DNA of 64,000 bases from Hexactinellida sp. DTS-2022 (GCA_028753945.1 JAPNXP010000017.1:930001-994000), one strand, 5' to 3'; shown: positions 44,127 through 56,011, counted from the first letter of the stretch. Program-made: numbers and translations. Notes: generated by a model from the sequence alone, not told the origin.

Positions 44127-44513
44127 TACATGTATATATATATATATATATGTATGCTAGATATGATATATAGATGGATAGATTATAGATAGATAGATAT
44201 ATGATATTATATTATATAAGTTATCCCTTGAAAGACACAGTTTATAGATTAATTTCTTGCAATAGTTAACATATTTTTTATTTGAATTATGTTGAAGATT
44301 TCTCCACTCCCTCCCCCTTTTTGAGGCATCGAAAAGAGACATCGCGACTTTTGCACCCCCAGGACTTGAAATTTCTATTCCTCTACAGCTGCTGTATCAA
44401 TTACGAAGGCACTTATTGAAAGCTGTATTCGTGAATTATATATAAAGTATTTGAACATCTTGGCTAAGTTTTACTAAATATTAATACATACGATATTTTG
44501 CTGCTATATAGTC
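44127..44513. other. Intergenic, low complexity
   Basis: ATATAT and GATAGATAGAT runs (44135-44215), then unremarkable AT-rich sequence. Nothing coding. Confidence 0.7.
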
Positions 44514-44696
44514 CAGTGGTTCCCAACCTTTCCAAAAAAGTCAGGATATTACCCCCTTAAGCTATATTTTTGCTAAAATTCCCCCCAGCACTACAATGTA
44601 GAATTTTGGTATTCAGTGAGACAAAGTAATCTAGAAAATTTCATTAATATTTCTAAGTATACCTATGTGGAATTCCTCCAAGGTTGGGAACCACTG
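44514..44696. mobile_element. hAT-like MITE (CAGTGGTTCCCAACC ends)
   Basis: Ends CAGTGGTTCCCAACCTT and AAGGTTGGGAACCACTG are exact inverses. The body has the CCCCCTTAAG stretch. No clean flanking duplication. The ends are typical of hAT Tip100-type elements. Confidence 0.8.
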
Positions 44697-44748
44697 ATTA
44701 GGCTATGATAGCACTTTCATATGTACAGTGTACACCCCGTAGGTAGAC

Positions 44749-44878
44749 CAGGGTTTTTTTTTTTAAGGCCGATCTTGGTGTAAATTTTGCACCAAGATTT
44801 TTGGAATTACACCACGATTCGGGTCGACCGCGGCCGCTGCTGAGTTACACCAAGGTCTCAACCTTTAAAAAAAACCTG
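44749..44878. mobile_element. hAT MITE (CAGGGTTTTTTTTAAGG family), copy 1
   Basis: Left CAGGGTTTTTTTTTTTAAGG, right CCTTTAAAAAAAACCTG. Interior CGATCTTGGTGTAAATTTTG and CGCGGCCGC. Flanks share GTAGAC. A longer copy in opposite orientation is at 54391-54587. Confidence 0.8.
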
Positions 44879-46137
44879 CCGTAGACACTGGCATATCTAG
44901 GTTTGCCAGATATCATCAAACCTGGGAAAATATGGTTAATATTGTCTACACAATATTAACCATATTTGCTGTTACTACAAAAGCATACGGTATATTCATT
45001 AAATTATAGATATTTTTGTTTGCTAGTGTTGAAACTAAACAAAAAACTGAGGTCTCAGAAAATTATAACCCAAAAATACAGGTTAATTAAAAACAATACA
45101 CAGCGAACATATTGGAAGGGCCCAATTTAGCTTAGAATATACTCAACTAGTATATTATTTGTATTAACTTGTATTCTCGGGCCAGCCGCTCGGGAATCGG
45201 GCTCGGGCCGGGCTGGCGACCTCTACTAACTAGTTGCTAGGAATTACTAACCAATAACATTATTAATTATTCCACATTGTTCACAATAATGCAGATTTCT
45301 CCAATCCGGACAAAATTATTATATTTACGGACACCGGACATATTGCACTAAATCCGGTAATTTGGCAACACTAGGGAATATATTATACAGTAAATACCGG
45401 ATATGTATATTTAATTTCAACTTGTATCCTTCCTCAGGAGTTCAATTGTCAATACAGTGGAAGCCGCATATTCTGCTGGTCAGTGTTTTTCCCGATTGTT
45501 AAGAATTAAAACTTTGGCTTGTACTCCGTATCCGTGTTTGCATTCAGAGAATATACTGTACTATTTAATATACTAATGTTTACAATGCATTATGAATTTT
45601 TCAGTAAATATTATACATACAGCAATTCCATTCATCTTGTCCCGTCACGTATCTTGACTAATACGTACTCCTAAAGAGTTATAACTTTTGTAAAATGCGG
45701 AATTAACAGCTTGTAAACAATTCGTACAATCGATTGTAACTAACGGGGGGGGGGGGAAGGAATTTCTGATAATTTAGAATGGGATGTCTTGTCTAAAAGA
45801 TGTTTATAATTAATACAAATTATATTGTCCAAATTCTTTTGGCCTGGTAATGTAACTTGTTCATTACTATTTTTTAACAATCAATAATATCTATTGGACT
45901 AAGCACAAGTGGATACTCCCAATGCTGGCATGTCGGATCTCATATGTTTTCCTAAGTATATTCAGTAAAACCTCCATATTTCGATCACTTAGCCATTCCG
46001 AATTTACGAATGGAACTTAAGCTTTTCTGTTAAATTAATTTCCGTAACCTTGGCCTGTTATTTTAACATTTGGTCCAAAACCTTCATTTGAATTTAAATT
46101 TAACTATAATTTAAATTATCGTCAATATACTTTTATT
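44879..46137. other. Intergenic, no gene
   Basis: AT-rich. A GGGGGGGGGG run at 45745. TTCAGTAAAACCTCCATATT (45961) resembles a lone pogo-type end. A GGCTCGGGCCGGGCTGGC block lies near 45200. Confidence 0.6.
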
Positions 46138-46568
46138 TAGGGCTGAAACGAATATACCGAATATTCGAATATTCGTTCGAAATGATTGAACGAATATTCG
46201 TTCGTTTGCAAACGAATATTCGTTACGAAACGAATATTCGTTACGAAACGAATATTCGTTTGGACGAATATTAGATTGAAACGGATATTCGTTAACTAAT
46301 TTTGGACAACAACAAGACTTTTGTATAGCTTAGAATTATCGTAAATATATATTCCCACTTAAACTAGCTGATTATTAGTTAACTTGTGTATAATACACTA
46401 TGTAACTATTATTATACCATTGTAACATTATCAAAAACCTATTTTCCAATGTATTTTGTCTCTAGAATTTGATTTAATGCTTAGTCATCCAAACGAACGA
46501 ATATTCGAATATTCGTTCGTTTAGAAAAAGGTTCGTTCGTTAGATTTCGAATATTCGTTTCAGCCCTA
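46138..46568. mobile_element. hAT MITE (TAGGGCTGAAACGAAT family), copy 2
   Basis: A 431-bp element with TAGGGCTGAAACGAATAT and ATATTCGTTTCAGCCCTA in near-perfect inverse, with exact duplication CTTTTATT (46130-46137, 46569-46576). Arms are tandem CGAATATTCGTTACGAAA units. Confidence 0.92.
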
Positions 46569-46588
46569 CTTTTATTAGTATTATAATT

Positions 46589-47308
46589 CAGGGTTGGGGT
46601 CAAATACAAATGTATTTTGTATTTGATGTATTTTAAATACATTTCCCATGTATTTCAGATGTATTTAATTTTAAATACTTTTTAAATTTTTGTGAAAGTA
46701 ATTGTATTGTAATTTATAAATACTTTTGAAATGTATTTGTATTTTGTTCAAATACATTCAAATACTTTATATTCAACAACACTAGGCAGTCGGCATAGTA
46801 TTAGGGAATAATATTGAACTTGTATTAGTTACTAGTAGTGTCGAATTATTGTCATATATTCACTTCCAAGTTCCATCTATTCTACCGTGTAGGTCAGGGG
46901 TGCCCAACATACGCAACGGCCCGCGTAAAATTTAATCCGGTTAATATTTTGATCATTTTATGTAGTCTGTCTGACTCTGTCATGATTTTAGATGTGTTTC
47001 TTAACCATTTCTGTTCCATTTTCGTTTGGAAACCCATCATACCCCAACCTATCTCTCCCTAAATATATCTGAAATTTAGCAATTGGCCTTTTGGGACCAC
47101 CTAAATATTTGAGGAAACCAATGTGGCCCGAAATTAAAATCGATTTGGGCACGCCTGATGTAGGTCAATTACATATAGCTATCCTTATTAAATTTTTTTA
47201 CTGCATTTAGAACTTGATTGTTTGTAGTAGTATTTGTAAAGTATTTAAATACTTTCGGAAGTATTGTAAGTATTTAAATACATTTGAATGTATTTGACCC
47301 CAAGCCTG
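46589..47308. mobile_element. hAT-type element (CAGGGTTGGGGTCAAATAC) with nested MITE
   Basis: Ends CAGGGTTGGGGTCAAATACA and GTATTTGACCCCAAGCCTG. Sub-terminal TGTATTTGAATGTATTT repeats. Same family as the 2838-10517 insertion. Holds the MITE 46895-47157. Confidence 0.75.
46895..47157. mobile_element. hAT MITE (CAGGGGTGCCCAAC ends)
   Basis: Ends CAGGGGTGCCCAAC and GGGCACGCCTG. Flanks GTGTAGGT and ATGTAGGT match at 7 of 8 bases. Contains ACGGCCCGCGTAAAATT. Nested in 46589-47308. Confidence 0.8.
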
Positions 47309-47604
47309 GTATTAATCCAGGTGTATAATTCATAGTGTGTAATGAGTCCATTAGCATTAGGCCACAATCTTTATTATAAGGCGATGGGAGTATTTCGCTC
47401 ATATTCAGGAATTACTGGCAGAAGGGGACAAAGCCCGCGCCCCTTGATGATAAAGGTTCCAAGTCTATGGGGACCAACCCAGACAAATTTTGACATAAAA
47501 GTTTACTAAATATTGTAATATTCGCTTTGCAAGTTTATTTAAAGTTGTATATTTAAGTATATACATAAAGTCGTAATAGCAGTTGAGATTAAGCTTATAC
47601 CGGC
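47309..47604. other. Upstream region of the epoxide hydrolase gene
   Basis: About 300 bp with no further repeat or gene recognised. Probably includes the promoter. No convincing TATA box was identified. Confidence 0.5.
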
Positions 47605-48642
47605 ATGTCTCCTTCTACCATTCTACGAGCAGTGACGGCTCTATCCTATTGCCTGATAAAATCAGTGTTTCTTCTCTCCTACTCGCTGCTCTACTTTATC
47701 TGCAGTCCCTCCTCCTGGTTCAGAGCGAGGCCAGTCTATCCCTGCCCGGCCTGTCTGCGGGACCCGGAGCTCGGAGAGCACTCGCACGTTAAAGTTAACG
47801 GAGTTAGGCTGCACTGCGTTTCTAGCGGGACAGAGGGGGCTCCCTTGCTGCTGCTGCTGCACGGGTTCCCCGAGATCTGGTACTCCTGGCGCTACCAGAT
47901 CAGGAGCTTCAGGCACCAGTATCGGGTCGTGGCTGTGGACCTGAGGGGATACGGAGAGAGCGATAAGCCCGCGCGGCAGGACCAGTACGGGATTGAACTG
48001 CTAGCCGCGGACATAACCCAGCTGGTGTCTGCGTTGGGATACACCTCCTGTCTGCTCGTGGGACACGACTGGGGAGGCGCCGTGGCATGGCAGGCAGCCT
48101 TGAAGAGACCCAACCTCTTCGATAAGCTAATAATTCTGTCCTGTCCTCTCGGGAGAGTGTACATGGAGGCCGCTAAGAGGGACCTCGTGACTAGTCTCAA
48201 GCCATGGTACATGATGCTATTCCAGTTACCATGGATTCCTGAGAAGTGGCTAGTATCCAATGACTACCTAATTCTTAAAACAATTCTCCTAACGCTTCAA
48301 TATGGAGGTATGAACAACGGAGACAACCTATCTTATGACGATCTACAGGCATATCTACACACCTACTCACAGCCAGGAGCGTTCACATATCCCATTAACT
48401 ACTATCGGCGCATACTAAAGAAGCCGCGACCTATTCCTGTATCTGCCACAAATAAAATAAAGGTACCTACATTGGTGCTCTTCGGTAGCTCCGACAAGTT
48501 CTTCTCAGAAGAGTGCAAGGTAGGCTATGGGAAGTATGTTGCTAAAGTGCAGGTGCTAACGATACAAGGTAGTCACTGGCTGCAGCAGGACTCTCCAGAG
48601 GAAGTCAACAGGAGAATGCGAGACTTTATTAACATACCATAA
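47605..48642 (+). CDS. Epoxide hydrolase, EPHX4/EPHX3-like
   Basis: An alpha/beta-hydrolase that opens epoxides to diols through a covalent ester. 345 residues, one exon. An N-terminal hydrophobic segment (about 14-34, with SVFLLSYSLLYFI) should anchor it in the ER membrane, as in EPHX3/4. HGFP (86-89) is the oxyanion-hole motif. Asp155 in GHDWGG is the nucleophile, Asp297 (SSDKFF) and His324 (GSHWLQQD) complete the triad, and cap tyrosines near 254 and 266 fit substrate activation. The start at 47605 keeps the membrane anchor. AATAAA at 48881 could be the poly(A) signal. Coding DNA is clearly richer in GC than the flanks. Confidence 0.9.
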   Translation: MSPSTILRAVTALSYCLIKSVFLLSYSLLYFICSPSSWFRARPVYPCPACLRDPELGEHSHVKVNGVRLHCVSSGTEGAPLLLLLHGFPEIWYSWRYQIRSFRHQYRVVAVDLRGYGESDKPARQDQYGIELLAADITQLVSALGYTSCLLVGHDWGGAVAWQAALKRPNLFDKLIILSCPLGRVYMEAAKRDLVTSLKPWYMMLFQLPWIPEKWLVSNDYLILKTILLTLQYGGMNNGDNLSYDDLQAYLHTYSQPGAFTYPINYYRRILKKPRPIPVSATNKIKVPTLVLFGSSDKFFSEECKVGYGKYVAKVQVLTIQGSHWLQQDSPEEVNRRMRDFINIP

Positions 48643-51600
48643 CTTGAAATAGAATACTCGGAAAATTTATGTTTTATTGAATATATTCAACATTGTTCAA
48701 AAGCATCGATATTGTGGTAGACGAAACATTACGAAACATTATGTGTTGTAGTAATTGTTTAAGTTGTAACTTTGTAATGTATACGCACTTTTCGTAGTTA
48801 CTAACAACTCATTCTGTTCGAATAGGAATTATATATCAAAGTAAAACAAATTGAGGAATAATATCAAATTAAACTTTTCAAATAAATCGCACAATCGCTT
48901 GGCCACCGAAATATTTAGAACAGAACTGGACTTGTGAAGTGTTTTTAATTCCGAGGATTTTTAATCTAATTTATGAACTCTTGTGTTTCTAATTCTATGG
49001 AAAGTTTTGCAAAAACTGATGTATAGCTCAAAATCTAATAGTCAATATACGGTATAACTAGGTTAGTATGGGATATAAAAATTAGTCGTATTATCCATAT
49101 GTACGTACGTACTAACCGAGTTGACACTACATAGATAGTACATATAAATTGACAAACTTTGTTTATACAAGTTAGTACGTTGTTGTATGCCAGAATTACT
49201 CGCATGCTAGAATGACACAAACCATGGATATTCACTATCTATGCTAGAATGACACGCTCTACTAATCATCTAATGACTGTTAGAACATCACAGGTTTCTC
49301 AGTTCATTCAGACAATTACATTTCACTTTTTGATATGGCTTCTTTATCTTTAGATTTTAAAATACAGTAGTATGCCCGAATGACTCGCATGCTAGAATGA
49401 CACAAACCATGGATATTCACTATCTATGCTAGAATTTTGATAGAATTGAATTATAACAATATAACTATGGTTATTGAAAGGAATCTTACTGTATGTATGC
49501 CTTAATCTAGTAAATCTACAAGTACAGGAATATTTATGCATAATTCACCTTTGCGAAGGCGGGCTTTTATGGAAAATAGTTTGAAGAATAATGTTTTATA
49601 TGTTGTTAATACATCTCGAACGTAAATTGCCTATGGTTTACGATATATTGGCTGAATATTATTTCCACTCTGAAAAAATCTTAATTTATGCTCGGTGGCA
49701 TACATAGCAGGTATATTAAAAGGCAATCGCATACATAGAATGAGACTACATTCTAGACCGTTTCTATGGAAATGAACATTTAATTAATGAAGCGATATAT
49801 CGAGTTGAAATACTGCAAATGTCAATAAAACATCAATTAATTAGTGGCTCTTTTAATCTCATAAAATTAATTAAGTGGAAAGGCAGTCGAAGTGATACCA
49901 TTGTTTTAATATATGCTGACAGAGTAAAATTTTAATTACCAACCAAATTAGGTTAATATTTCGATAGGATGGTAGAACTCAACTGCTGTTCTTATTATGA
50001 GACCAGCTGATTTGAGCATACTGTATTAGATACGATGATGAGTTCAAAAATTCATATACTGAAAACACAAAGAATTATTTCACATTATTCCATACATCTG
50101 ATGATTGGTTAATGATTTGAATTTACACATTAGAAGAGCCTATGAAACAGGCCAATTAGTAAAAGTATAGCTACTCATTCATCACAACAATGTGCTAATT
50201 TTGCATTGTGAAGCTAAGAATGTTTTTGGTTGATGATATACTCTCCAGGTGGCTCTTGAAATCAAATCAATGCTAACGTCGATACACGTGCTATGTTTAA
50301 TTAATACAAAATGTAGCATAGACTAATAAATTAATTAATCACAAAAATTTAAATCACGAAATGAATATTCATATACACAAATAAGTGGAATTTAATGAGA
50401 GCAAATTTAGTATTCAAAAGAAAAAAACGTTAAAGTTTAAGTCGTTTTTTCTAACTATGTAGAAAATACTCGTCATTTCATTGCTATGAACAGAATATCT
50501 TAATTAGTTGATTGATTTACTTAATTGTTATGAATAATCAAATCTGAAAGAACTAGTATTTTATTTACTTATATTTTTATGTACTGTATGTAACATACAA
50601 TATGCTCTTTTCCCATGCCTGTAGCATGTAGTTCAGTAGAATAGTATTATAGTAGTATGGGTCGCGAATTAGAATTGGCGCAATAATCGAGGCATACAAG
50701 GTTGGGGTTGGTTAACCGATCTAAACCATATACTATACGATTGAATTTTCAACACGGTTAACCGGCTAACCAATAATAAAGATGCTATTAGATACAATGA
50801 ATATATAATTAATAAATATTTCATAGAAAATATTTAGATTATACAACTGAAAACTCCGCTTTAGTTATGTATTTATACTGGTAATAACGAACGGATCGCT
50901 TAAGTCATTAAAATATGTAATCGTTAACTAGTTCATTTGGCTCTTCCATCAAAGATCGTACGGTCGCATCACAATCCTTTTTCCGGGATTAATGCAAATA
51001 GTAGTACATAACTATAACAATTGATTATAGTACTGTCATAGTTGGCTTAAGGCACATCAGTTCAAAATATACACTGGAAACAAGAAAAACAGAAACAATA
51101 ATAGAAGAGAAGAAACAAAAAAGAAATTTAGATAAGTAAATATTATAGTGAGTACACAAAATGTTAAGACAATTACCCGCGAGCATTCTCCAAAAACACA
51201 ATAATGTGGCCCGCGTTTTAGAATTATCAATACCTAATGGCCCGCCTGGGGATGTGTCAATAGTTCGATACTAATACTAGATAGATATTTCGACAGAATT
51301 TCCTTGGACCCATAATAGATTGAAAACTGACCTTATTGATGTTCAAACTAGTCCCACCAAATCTACGCTACACTGGGAAAATATAACACAGACATCCATT
51401 CGTTCCTAACTGGTAATATTCTGTGCTATTTAGTTCCACTTATACTTGTGATGTTACATTTTCTCCAATGACACCAGTCAAATGCAACAAGAAATCGTTT
51501 GACAGACGAAAATTTAAAAAATTGCGACGCTGTTCAGTTACGATTATAGAATCATCCATAGTATAGTAAATATACTAACTTCAAATAATAGTGAAAGCTA

Positions 51601-52818
51601 GAATAATAACTTGAATTAATTAGATATGTTTTGATAGTTTATTATTAAAAGATAAAAATGCAGGATTAAACTACATAGTTATACCTGTAATCTGATATTA
51701 CAAATATGTAGGCTGGTGAGTATGGTGCGAGCAAGTTTTGCAATCGTAAACGACCCAATTTAGGAGAACTTTTCAACCCATAATTAATTAAAATATTTCA
51801 GCTGAATGTCTGATATAAATTTATTGTAAGTAGCAACTATGAGACAAAATATAAAATGATCACATCGAAATATAGAAAGTACTTATTGTATAATTGGTTA
51901 TATTCTGTAAATTTCTGTAAATACCTTCATTGATTGAGCGATGGTTATAACCATAACCAGGTAATAAGTTTGCCAAAACTCATTACTTGGTGACAAAACT
52001 TTTCGTACTTAGTACTAAATTTATGAGATTCCAACGGCTAGGACGAGTGCCCATTAACTGATTGATAATGTAACAACCGATAACTTTGCTGGCCTGAGTG
52101 TGTAGCTGATACTATTTAGCTAGTATTTTAATTTAGAGTAACAAGGATATTTATTACTGTTTTTGAGAAAGCCTATAAAGCTCTCGGAGTTCTAAAGTAT
52201 TATAAATAAATGAAGTAGTGCTACTTGATAAACTTTCCGATTGCACTGTATCAAATATTGAGGTATGGACCCATAATTTCTTGTACACAACCATCTACGA
52301 ACTTATGAGCTATTAATAATATTTGACCACTGATATGCATTTGGGAAATGAGATTGGGTATTACAAAGTATAATCTAATCATGGTATCTAGAATATATAA
52401 ATATCAGATTTCTGCTTCCAAAAATCCATGTTATTCCACAAACTCAGACAAGAAAGTCACAGATAGAGTTATCTAATTCATTAATGAGATATACTTATTT
52501 ATCAATAAATAATTCAAACATGATTACTTGCACACATCATTTATAACCTCTCAATGAAAAAATGCAATGATCATAATCGGCATAAATTGCTGGTTAATCT
52601 GTAGCGGCATTCGCCATACTATATGGTCCAGTTGTTCAGTCGCATATTCGCAGTAGCTATATTGATGGAATAGTGGAACCATTGCAGAATTACTTTACTT
52701 ATTAGAGATAGTTTTCGACCCTAGAGGATAAACAATAAAGTGCGATAACACTCTAACAATTAATAATGTACAATGAGCGGTGAAAAAAATGTCTAGAGTC
52801 AAGCCGTGGAATTTAACA
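48643..52818. other. 4.2 kb AT-rich intergenic stretch
   Basis: No gene found on either strand. A 65-bp direct repeat (about 49186-49250 and 49371-49435) is the clearest structure. A GGTTAACCGATC ... CACGGTTAACCGGCTAACC inverted motif is at 50710-50775. No long palindromes or transposase fragments, in contrast to the rest of the window. Confidence 0.65.
48881..48886 (+). promoter_or_regulatory. Candidate poly(A) signal of epoxide hydrolase
   Basis: First AATAAA downstream of the stop codon, about 240 bp away. Position only; cleavage is not shown. Confidence 0.35.
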
Positions 52819-53862
52819 TCATAACATCAGTTCTCCCAAAAACAAGTTTTTGTCGCTGGAGCCTGAGAGGAGGATCGGTTCCTGCGGGTGGAAGTCCACA
52901 TCATTAACAGAACCTGTGTGTCCAGGCAGTTTGTATAGGGTGTGTCCCGACTCTACATTCCAAACGTACACACATTGGTCTCCACTGCCAGCGGCTACTT
53001 TGCCTCCATCTGGTGTCCAAGCACAACGAATCAGTTTCTTCTCAAATGTGTGCTGTACTCCTAACAGCTGTTTTAGCTCTCTCGCGCCACTCACGAATGC
53101 CCGCACGTCCCACACTCTAACCGTGTTATCCATGCTGTTGCTCAGCAGCCTGCTGCCTTCGGGACTCAAACTGATGCCTGTCACTGTGTCTGAGTGACCA
53201 GACAGTTTGTATATGAGCGCGTCTCTCCTCAGATCCCAAACATGGATCTGGTTGTCTATTCCTCCTGAGAACACCTGATCCCCGGCGTCTCCGAAGGCCA
53301 CAGCTGTAACCTGGTATGTGCTGTTGAATAGTTTGACGCAGGATCGCTGCCTCGGGTCCCAAATACGCACAGTTCCATCGTCAGAACCGCTAGAGAACAG
53401 CTGGGGTCCCCTGCGACTCGGAGAACAGCTGTTCACGAATGAAGTGTGTCCTTTCAGTTTCTTGAGCCGCTCCCCAGTCTCTAAATCCCACAAGGACAGC
53501 GTCCTGTCCACAGAGCAGCTGACAAGTCTAGTTCCGTCGGGACAGTAGTGAATATCAGTTATAGCGCCAGTATGCCCGCGTAATACATTGAAGTTCTCAC
53601 ACTCACCATACACGCTCCACAGGAAGATGCAGCGATCAAATGAGCCAGAGGCAAAGCTCTGTCCTGTAGGACAGAACCTGCAGGTGTTTACTTCCGCTTC
53701 GTGTCCAGTTAGCTGCATTATGGGGGAGTGTAGGGAGGAGGTGCGGGGCGGTTGAGAGAAAGGCGGGTGCTGAGATACAACAGAGGTTTTTGATTGGAAT
53801 ACGACCACCTGATTACTGGGGATATCATCAATACCTCTTGACCCAGGTAGGAAGTTGGCCAT
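52819..53862 (-). CDS. SNRNP40: U5 snRNP 40-kDa WD40 protein (SNRNP40/Prp8BP)
   Basis: WD40 subunit of the U5 snRNP and tri-snRNP; binds PRPF8 in the spliceosome. From the preferred start (MANFLPGSRG, 53862) it has 347 residues; an in-frame ATG at 53892 would give 357. Seven WD repeats follow the short N-terminus: IMQLTGHEAEVN, VLRGHTGAITD, KLKGHTSFVNSC, the NSTYQVTAVAFGD repeat without GH, KLSGHSDTVTG, the FEKKLIRCAWTPDG repeat and KLPGHTGSVND, with SGGIDNQIHVWDLR and SNSMDNTVRVWDVR diagnostic of the family. Human SNRNP40 is nearly the same length. Single exon. The 53892 ATG lies at the edge of a fold-back repeat, so the shorter start is preferred. Confidence 0.93.
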   Translation of the reverse strand: MANFLPGSRGIDDIPSNQVVVFQSKTSVVSQHPPFSQPPRTSSLHSPIMQLTGHEAEVNTCRFCPTGQSFASGSFDRCIFLWSVYGECENFNVLRGHTGAITDIHYCPDGTRLVSCSVDRTLSLWDLETGERLKKLKGHTSFVNSCSPSRRGPQLFSSGSDDGTVRIWDPRQRSCVKLFNSTYQVTAVAFGDAGDQVFSGGIDNQIHVWDLRRDALIYKLSGHSDTVTGISLSPEGSRLLSNSMDNTVRVWDVRAFVSGARELKQLLGVQHTFEKKLIRCAWTPDGGKVAAGSGDQCVYVWNVESGHTLYKLPGHTGSVNDVDFHPQEPILLSGSSDKNLFLGELML

Positions 53863-53892
53863 ATTGAAGTCTACATAAATAATTTGATACAC

Positions 53893-54850
53893 GTTTTTTA
53901 TAAGGAAACACCTTTACACGTTTTAAAAAATAAGGAACACCTCTACACTTTTTCTTTATAAGGAATCCTAATTCAAACTTGAGGCTGAAGTTACTTATTT
54001 ATTTTGTCAATTTCAGCCTCAAAGTTCCTTTGTCGGTTCCTAATTCTCTTGGACTCTAAATATTCCTTTTACAGGACAGTACTTAGCGATTTTTTAAATT
54101 TGGAAATGGGTGAATTTGGCGAAGATCCAATTTTTAACAGGCTATTGATGAGTTTAAAGTAGTATATTTTATGATGATACTATTGACTATATTTCGAGAG
54201 GATATTGACAATATTTAATTAATCTTTTAGTAAAATTAAAATTGATAGGTATATAATTTACTAAAAGGAATTCTCATCTCAACCTGGGCAGTTCCTTAAT
54301 TTTTGCCAAATCCAGCCTGGAGTTTCTTATACAAGTTTAAAAAAATAAGGAACACCCAATATTGTCAATATCCTCCTTCGAAATATATTCCAGGGTTTTT
54401 TTTAAGGTTGAGACCTTGATGCAACTCAGCGCGGCCTTGGTGTAACTCAAAACTGCAGCGGCCGCGGCCGACCCTTAATCGTGGTGTAACTCAACACTGC
54501 AGAGGCCGCTGCCGAACGGAATCGTGGTGTAATTCCAAAAAATCTTGGTGCAAATTTTACACCAAGATCGGCCTTAAAAAAACCCTGATATAGTCAATAG
54601 TATTATGATCAAATACTACTTAAGGTCTTAAGACCTTAAAGCTCATCAAGCCGCCTGTTAAAACATTGGATCTTCCCAAAAATCACCCATTTCCAAATAT
54701 AAAGAATCTCTAAGTACTGATCTTACAAAGAAATATTTAGAGCCCAAGAAATAAGGAACCGACAAGGAACTTTGACGCTGAAATTGACAAAATAAATAAG
54801 GATATTCAGCCTCAAGTTTGAATTAGGGTTCCTTATTTTTTTAAGTGTAT
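53893..54850. mobile_element. Fold-back element upstream of SNRNP40
   Basis: About 950 bp. Left arm from ATAAGGAATCCTAATTCAAA (about 53960) pairs with AATTAGGGTTCCTTATTTT near 54830. GGCTGAA, GGTTCCTAATTCTCTTGGAC, AAATGGGTGA and GGATATTGACAATATT all have inverses in the right arm. Loop near 54240-54350. Holds the hAT MITE 54391-54587, which splits the right arm. Begins some 30 bp from the SNRNP40 start. Confidence 0.8.
54391..54587. mobile_element. hAT MITE (CAGGGTTTTTTTTAAGG family), copy 2
   Basis: Ends CAGGGTTTTTTTTAAGG and CCTTAAAAAAACCCTG. Flanks ATATATTC and ATATAGTC match at 7 of 8. GCAGCGGCCGCGGCCGACC and TGCAGAGGCCGCTGCCG blocks are shared with the copy at 44749. It precisely interrupts a TATATT...CAATAGTAT palindrome arm. 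Confidence 0.85.
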
Positions 54851-56011
54851 AGTAATTGCTATATGTTTATTTTATATGTAAAAAATTTGGTGAATATAGA
54901 CTACTCGTCTGCTCTAATAGACTACATATTAGAATACTATTTACCTTAGTTTCAGTAGGGCATAATCCTGAAAAAAAGTTCGCGATCCCAAATCCCTGTC
55001 CTGGCTGAATTATGATCTAAGATCCCGATCACGATTCTAGTTTCAATAAGGATCTACTATCTGATCACGATCCTTTGATAATTCGATCAGAAAGATATTG
55101 ACAGTATATACTAGTAAGTTTGTTCCTATATTTTGAGTCAGAAGGGCTGGCTCGTCTTATGCATAAATAGATGTCAAATTTTATTATTGTAAATTACAGA
55201 TATAATTGTTTTGTTTATTGATCAGATGTTAATTAAGAATAAATTAATATCGATATGTAAAAGTGGCCTAAATTAATCCGGCCTGATCATGATCCTAGTT
55301 TGTAAAAGGTTCTACGATCCAAATCTCCAAAAAGGATCTCGATATGGATCGTAAGAGCCTAATTTCATACACTTGACCAATGTATTCGGTTGACTGAATA
55401 TAGTATGATAAACCAAACATCATGGTGAATCACCAAAGATATTTGGTTTTATTTACCTCGTGTTATCCTGCGAATCCTACCAAATAATTATCCCCCACTT
55501 TGTAGGTCTAATAGATACGCATTAATCTCATCATTAAATCATTATTCATTAAACCATTTTTAGAGCTAATTAGTGAATTACGTTAATTACATTGTGTAGT
55601 GTCTAACACGAACAAACAAATACCGCAAAGCGGACTTTGTACTTTGTGGGACAGTGATCTGTCGCAGTGACCGAGATCGAAGTGCTTGTAATAATTAAAA
55701 TTGGATTAATGTTGTTCCCCAATTAGTGAAATAATCTGTTGTTAGTTTCAGAATATATTAAAATTAAATATATTTATTATAGAGAATGCTTATATAGAGC
55801 TGAGCTCTTGTAGTACTAAAACCCCAGGCTTACTTTCTAAAGGTCAATTTCAAACCCTGGGAAAACTGACCTTTCTCAGTGCCTGAATACACATACTGAA
55901 AAACTGAACTCTACTATGAGCTGAGCTCTATATAAGTTATTTGTTTATTATATCGAATATTACCAGTAGTGCATTGAAATATTTACTTCTAAAAGCTTAA
56001 AATTCACTTGT
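54851..56011. other. Intergenic with GATC-rich repeat and short TIR repeats
   Basis: 54980-55350 has many GATC sites in a loosely palindromic arrangement (AAGATCCCGATCACGAT ... GATCATGATCCTAG). 55625-55690 is a diverged, inverted relative of the head of the Helitron-like repeats. 55782-55936 is the second copy of the TTATATAGAGCT repeat. No gene. Confidence 0.65.
55782..55936. repeat. Short TIR repeat (TTATATAGAGCTCAGCTC family), copy 2
   Basis: Inverse of 36021-36159, with high identity through GAATGCTTATATAGAGCT ... AGGCTTACTTTCTAAAGGTC. Confidence 0.85.

Noticed and set aside
53126-53548. ORFs on both strands inside SNRNP40
   Set aside because: Shadow frames of a clear seven-repeat WD40 gene.
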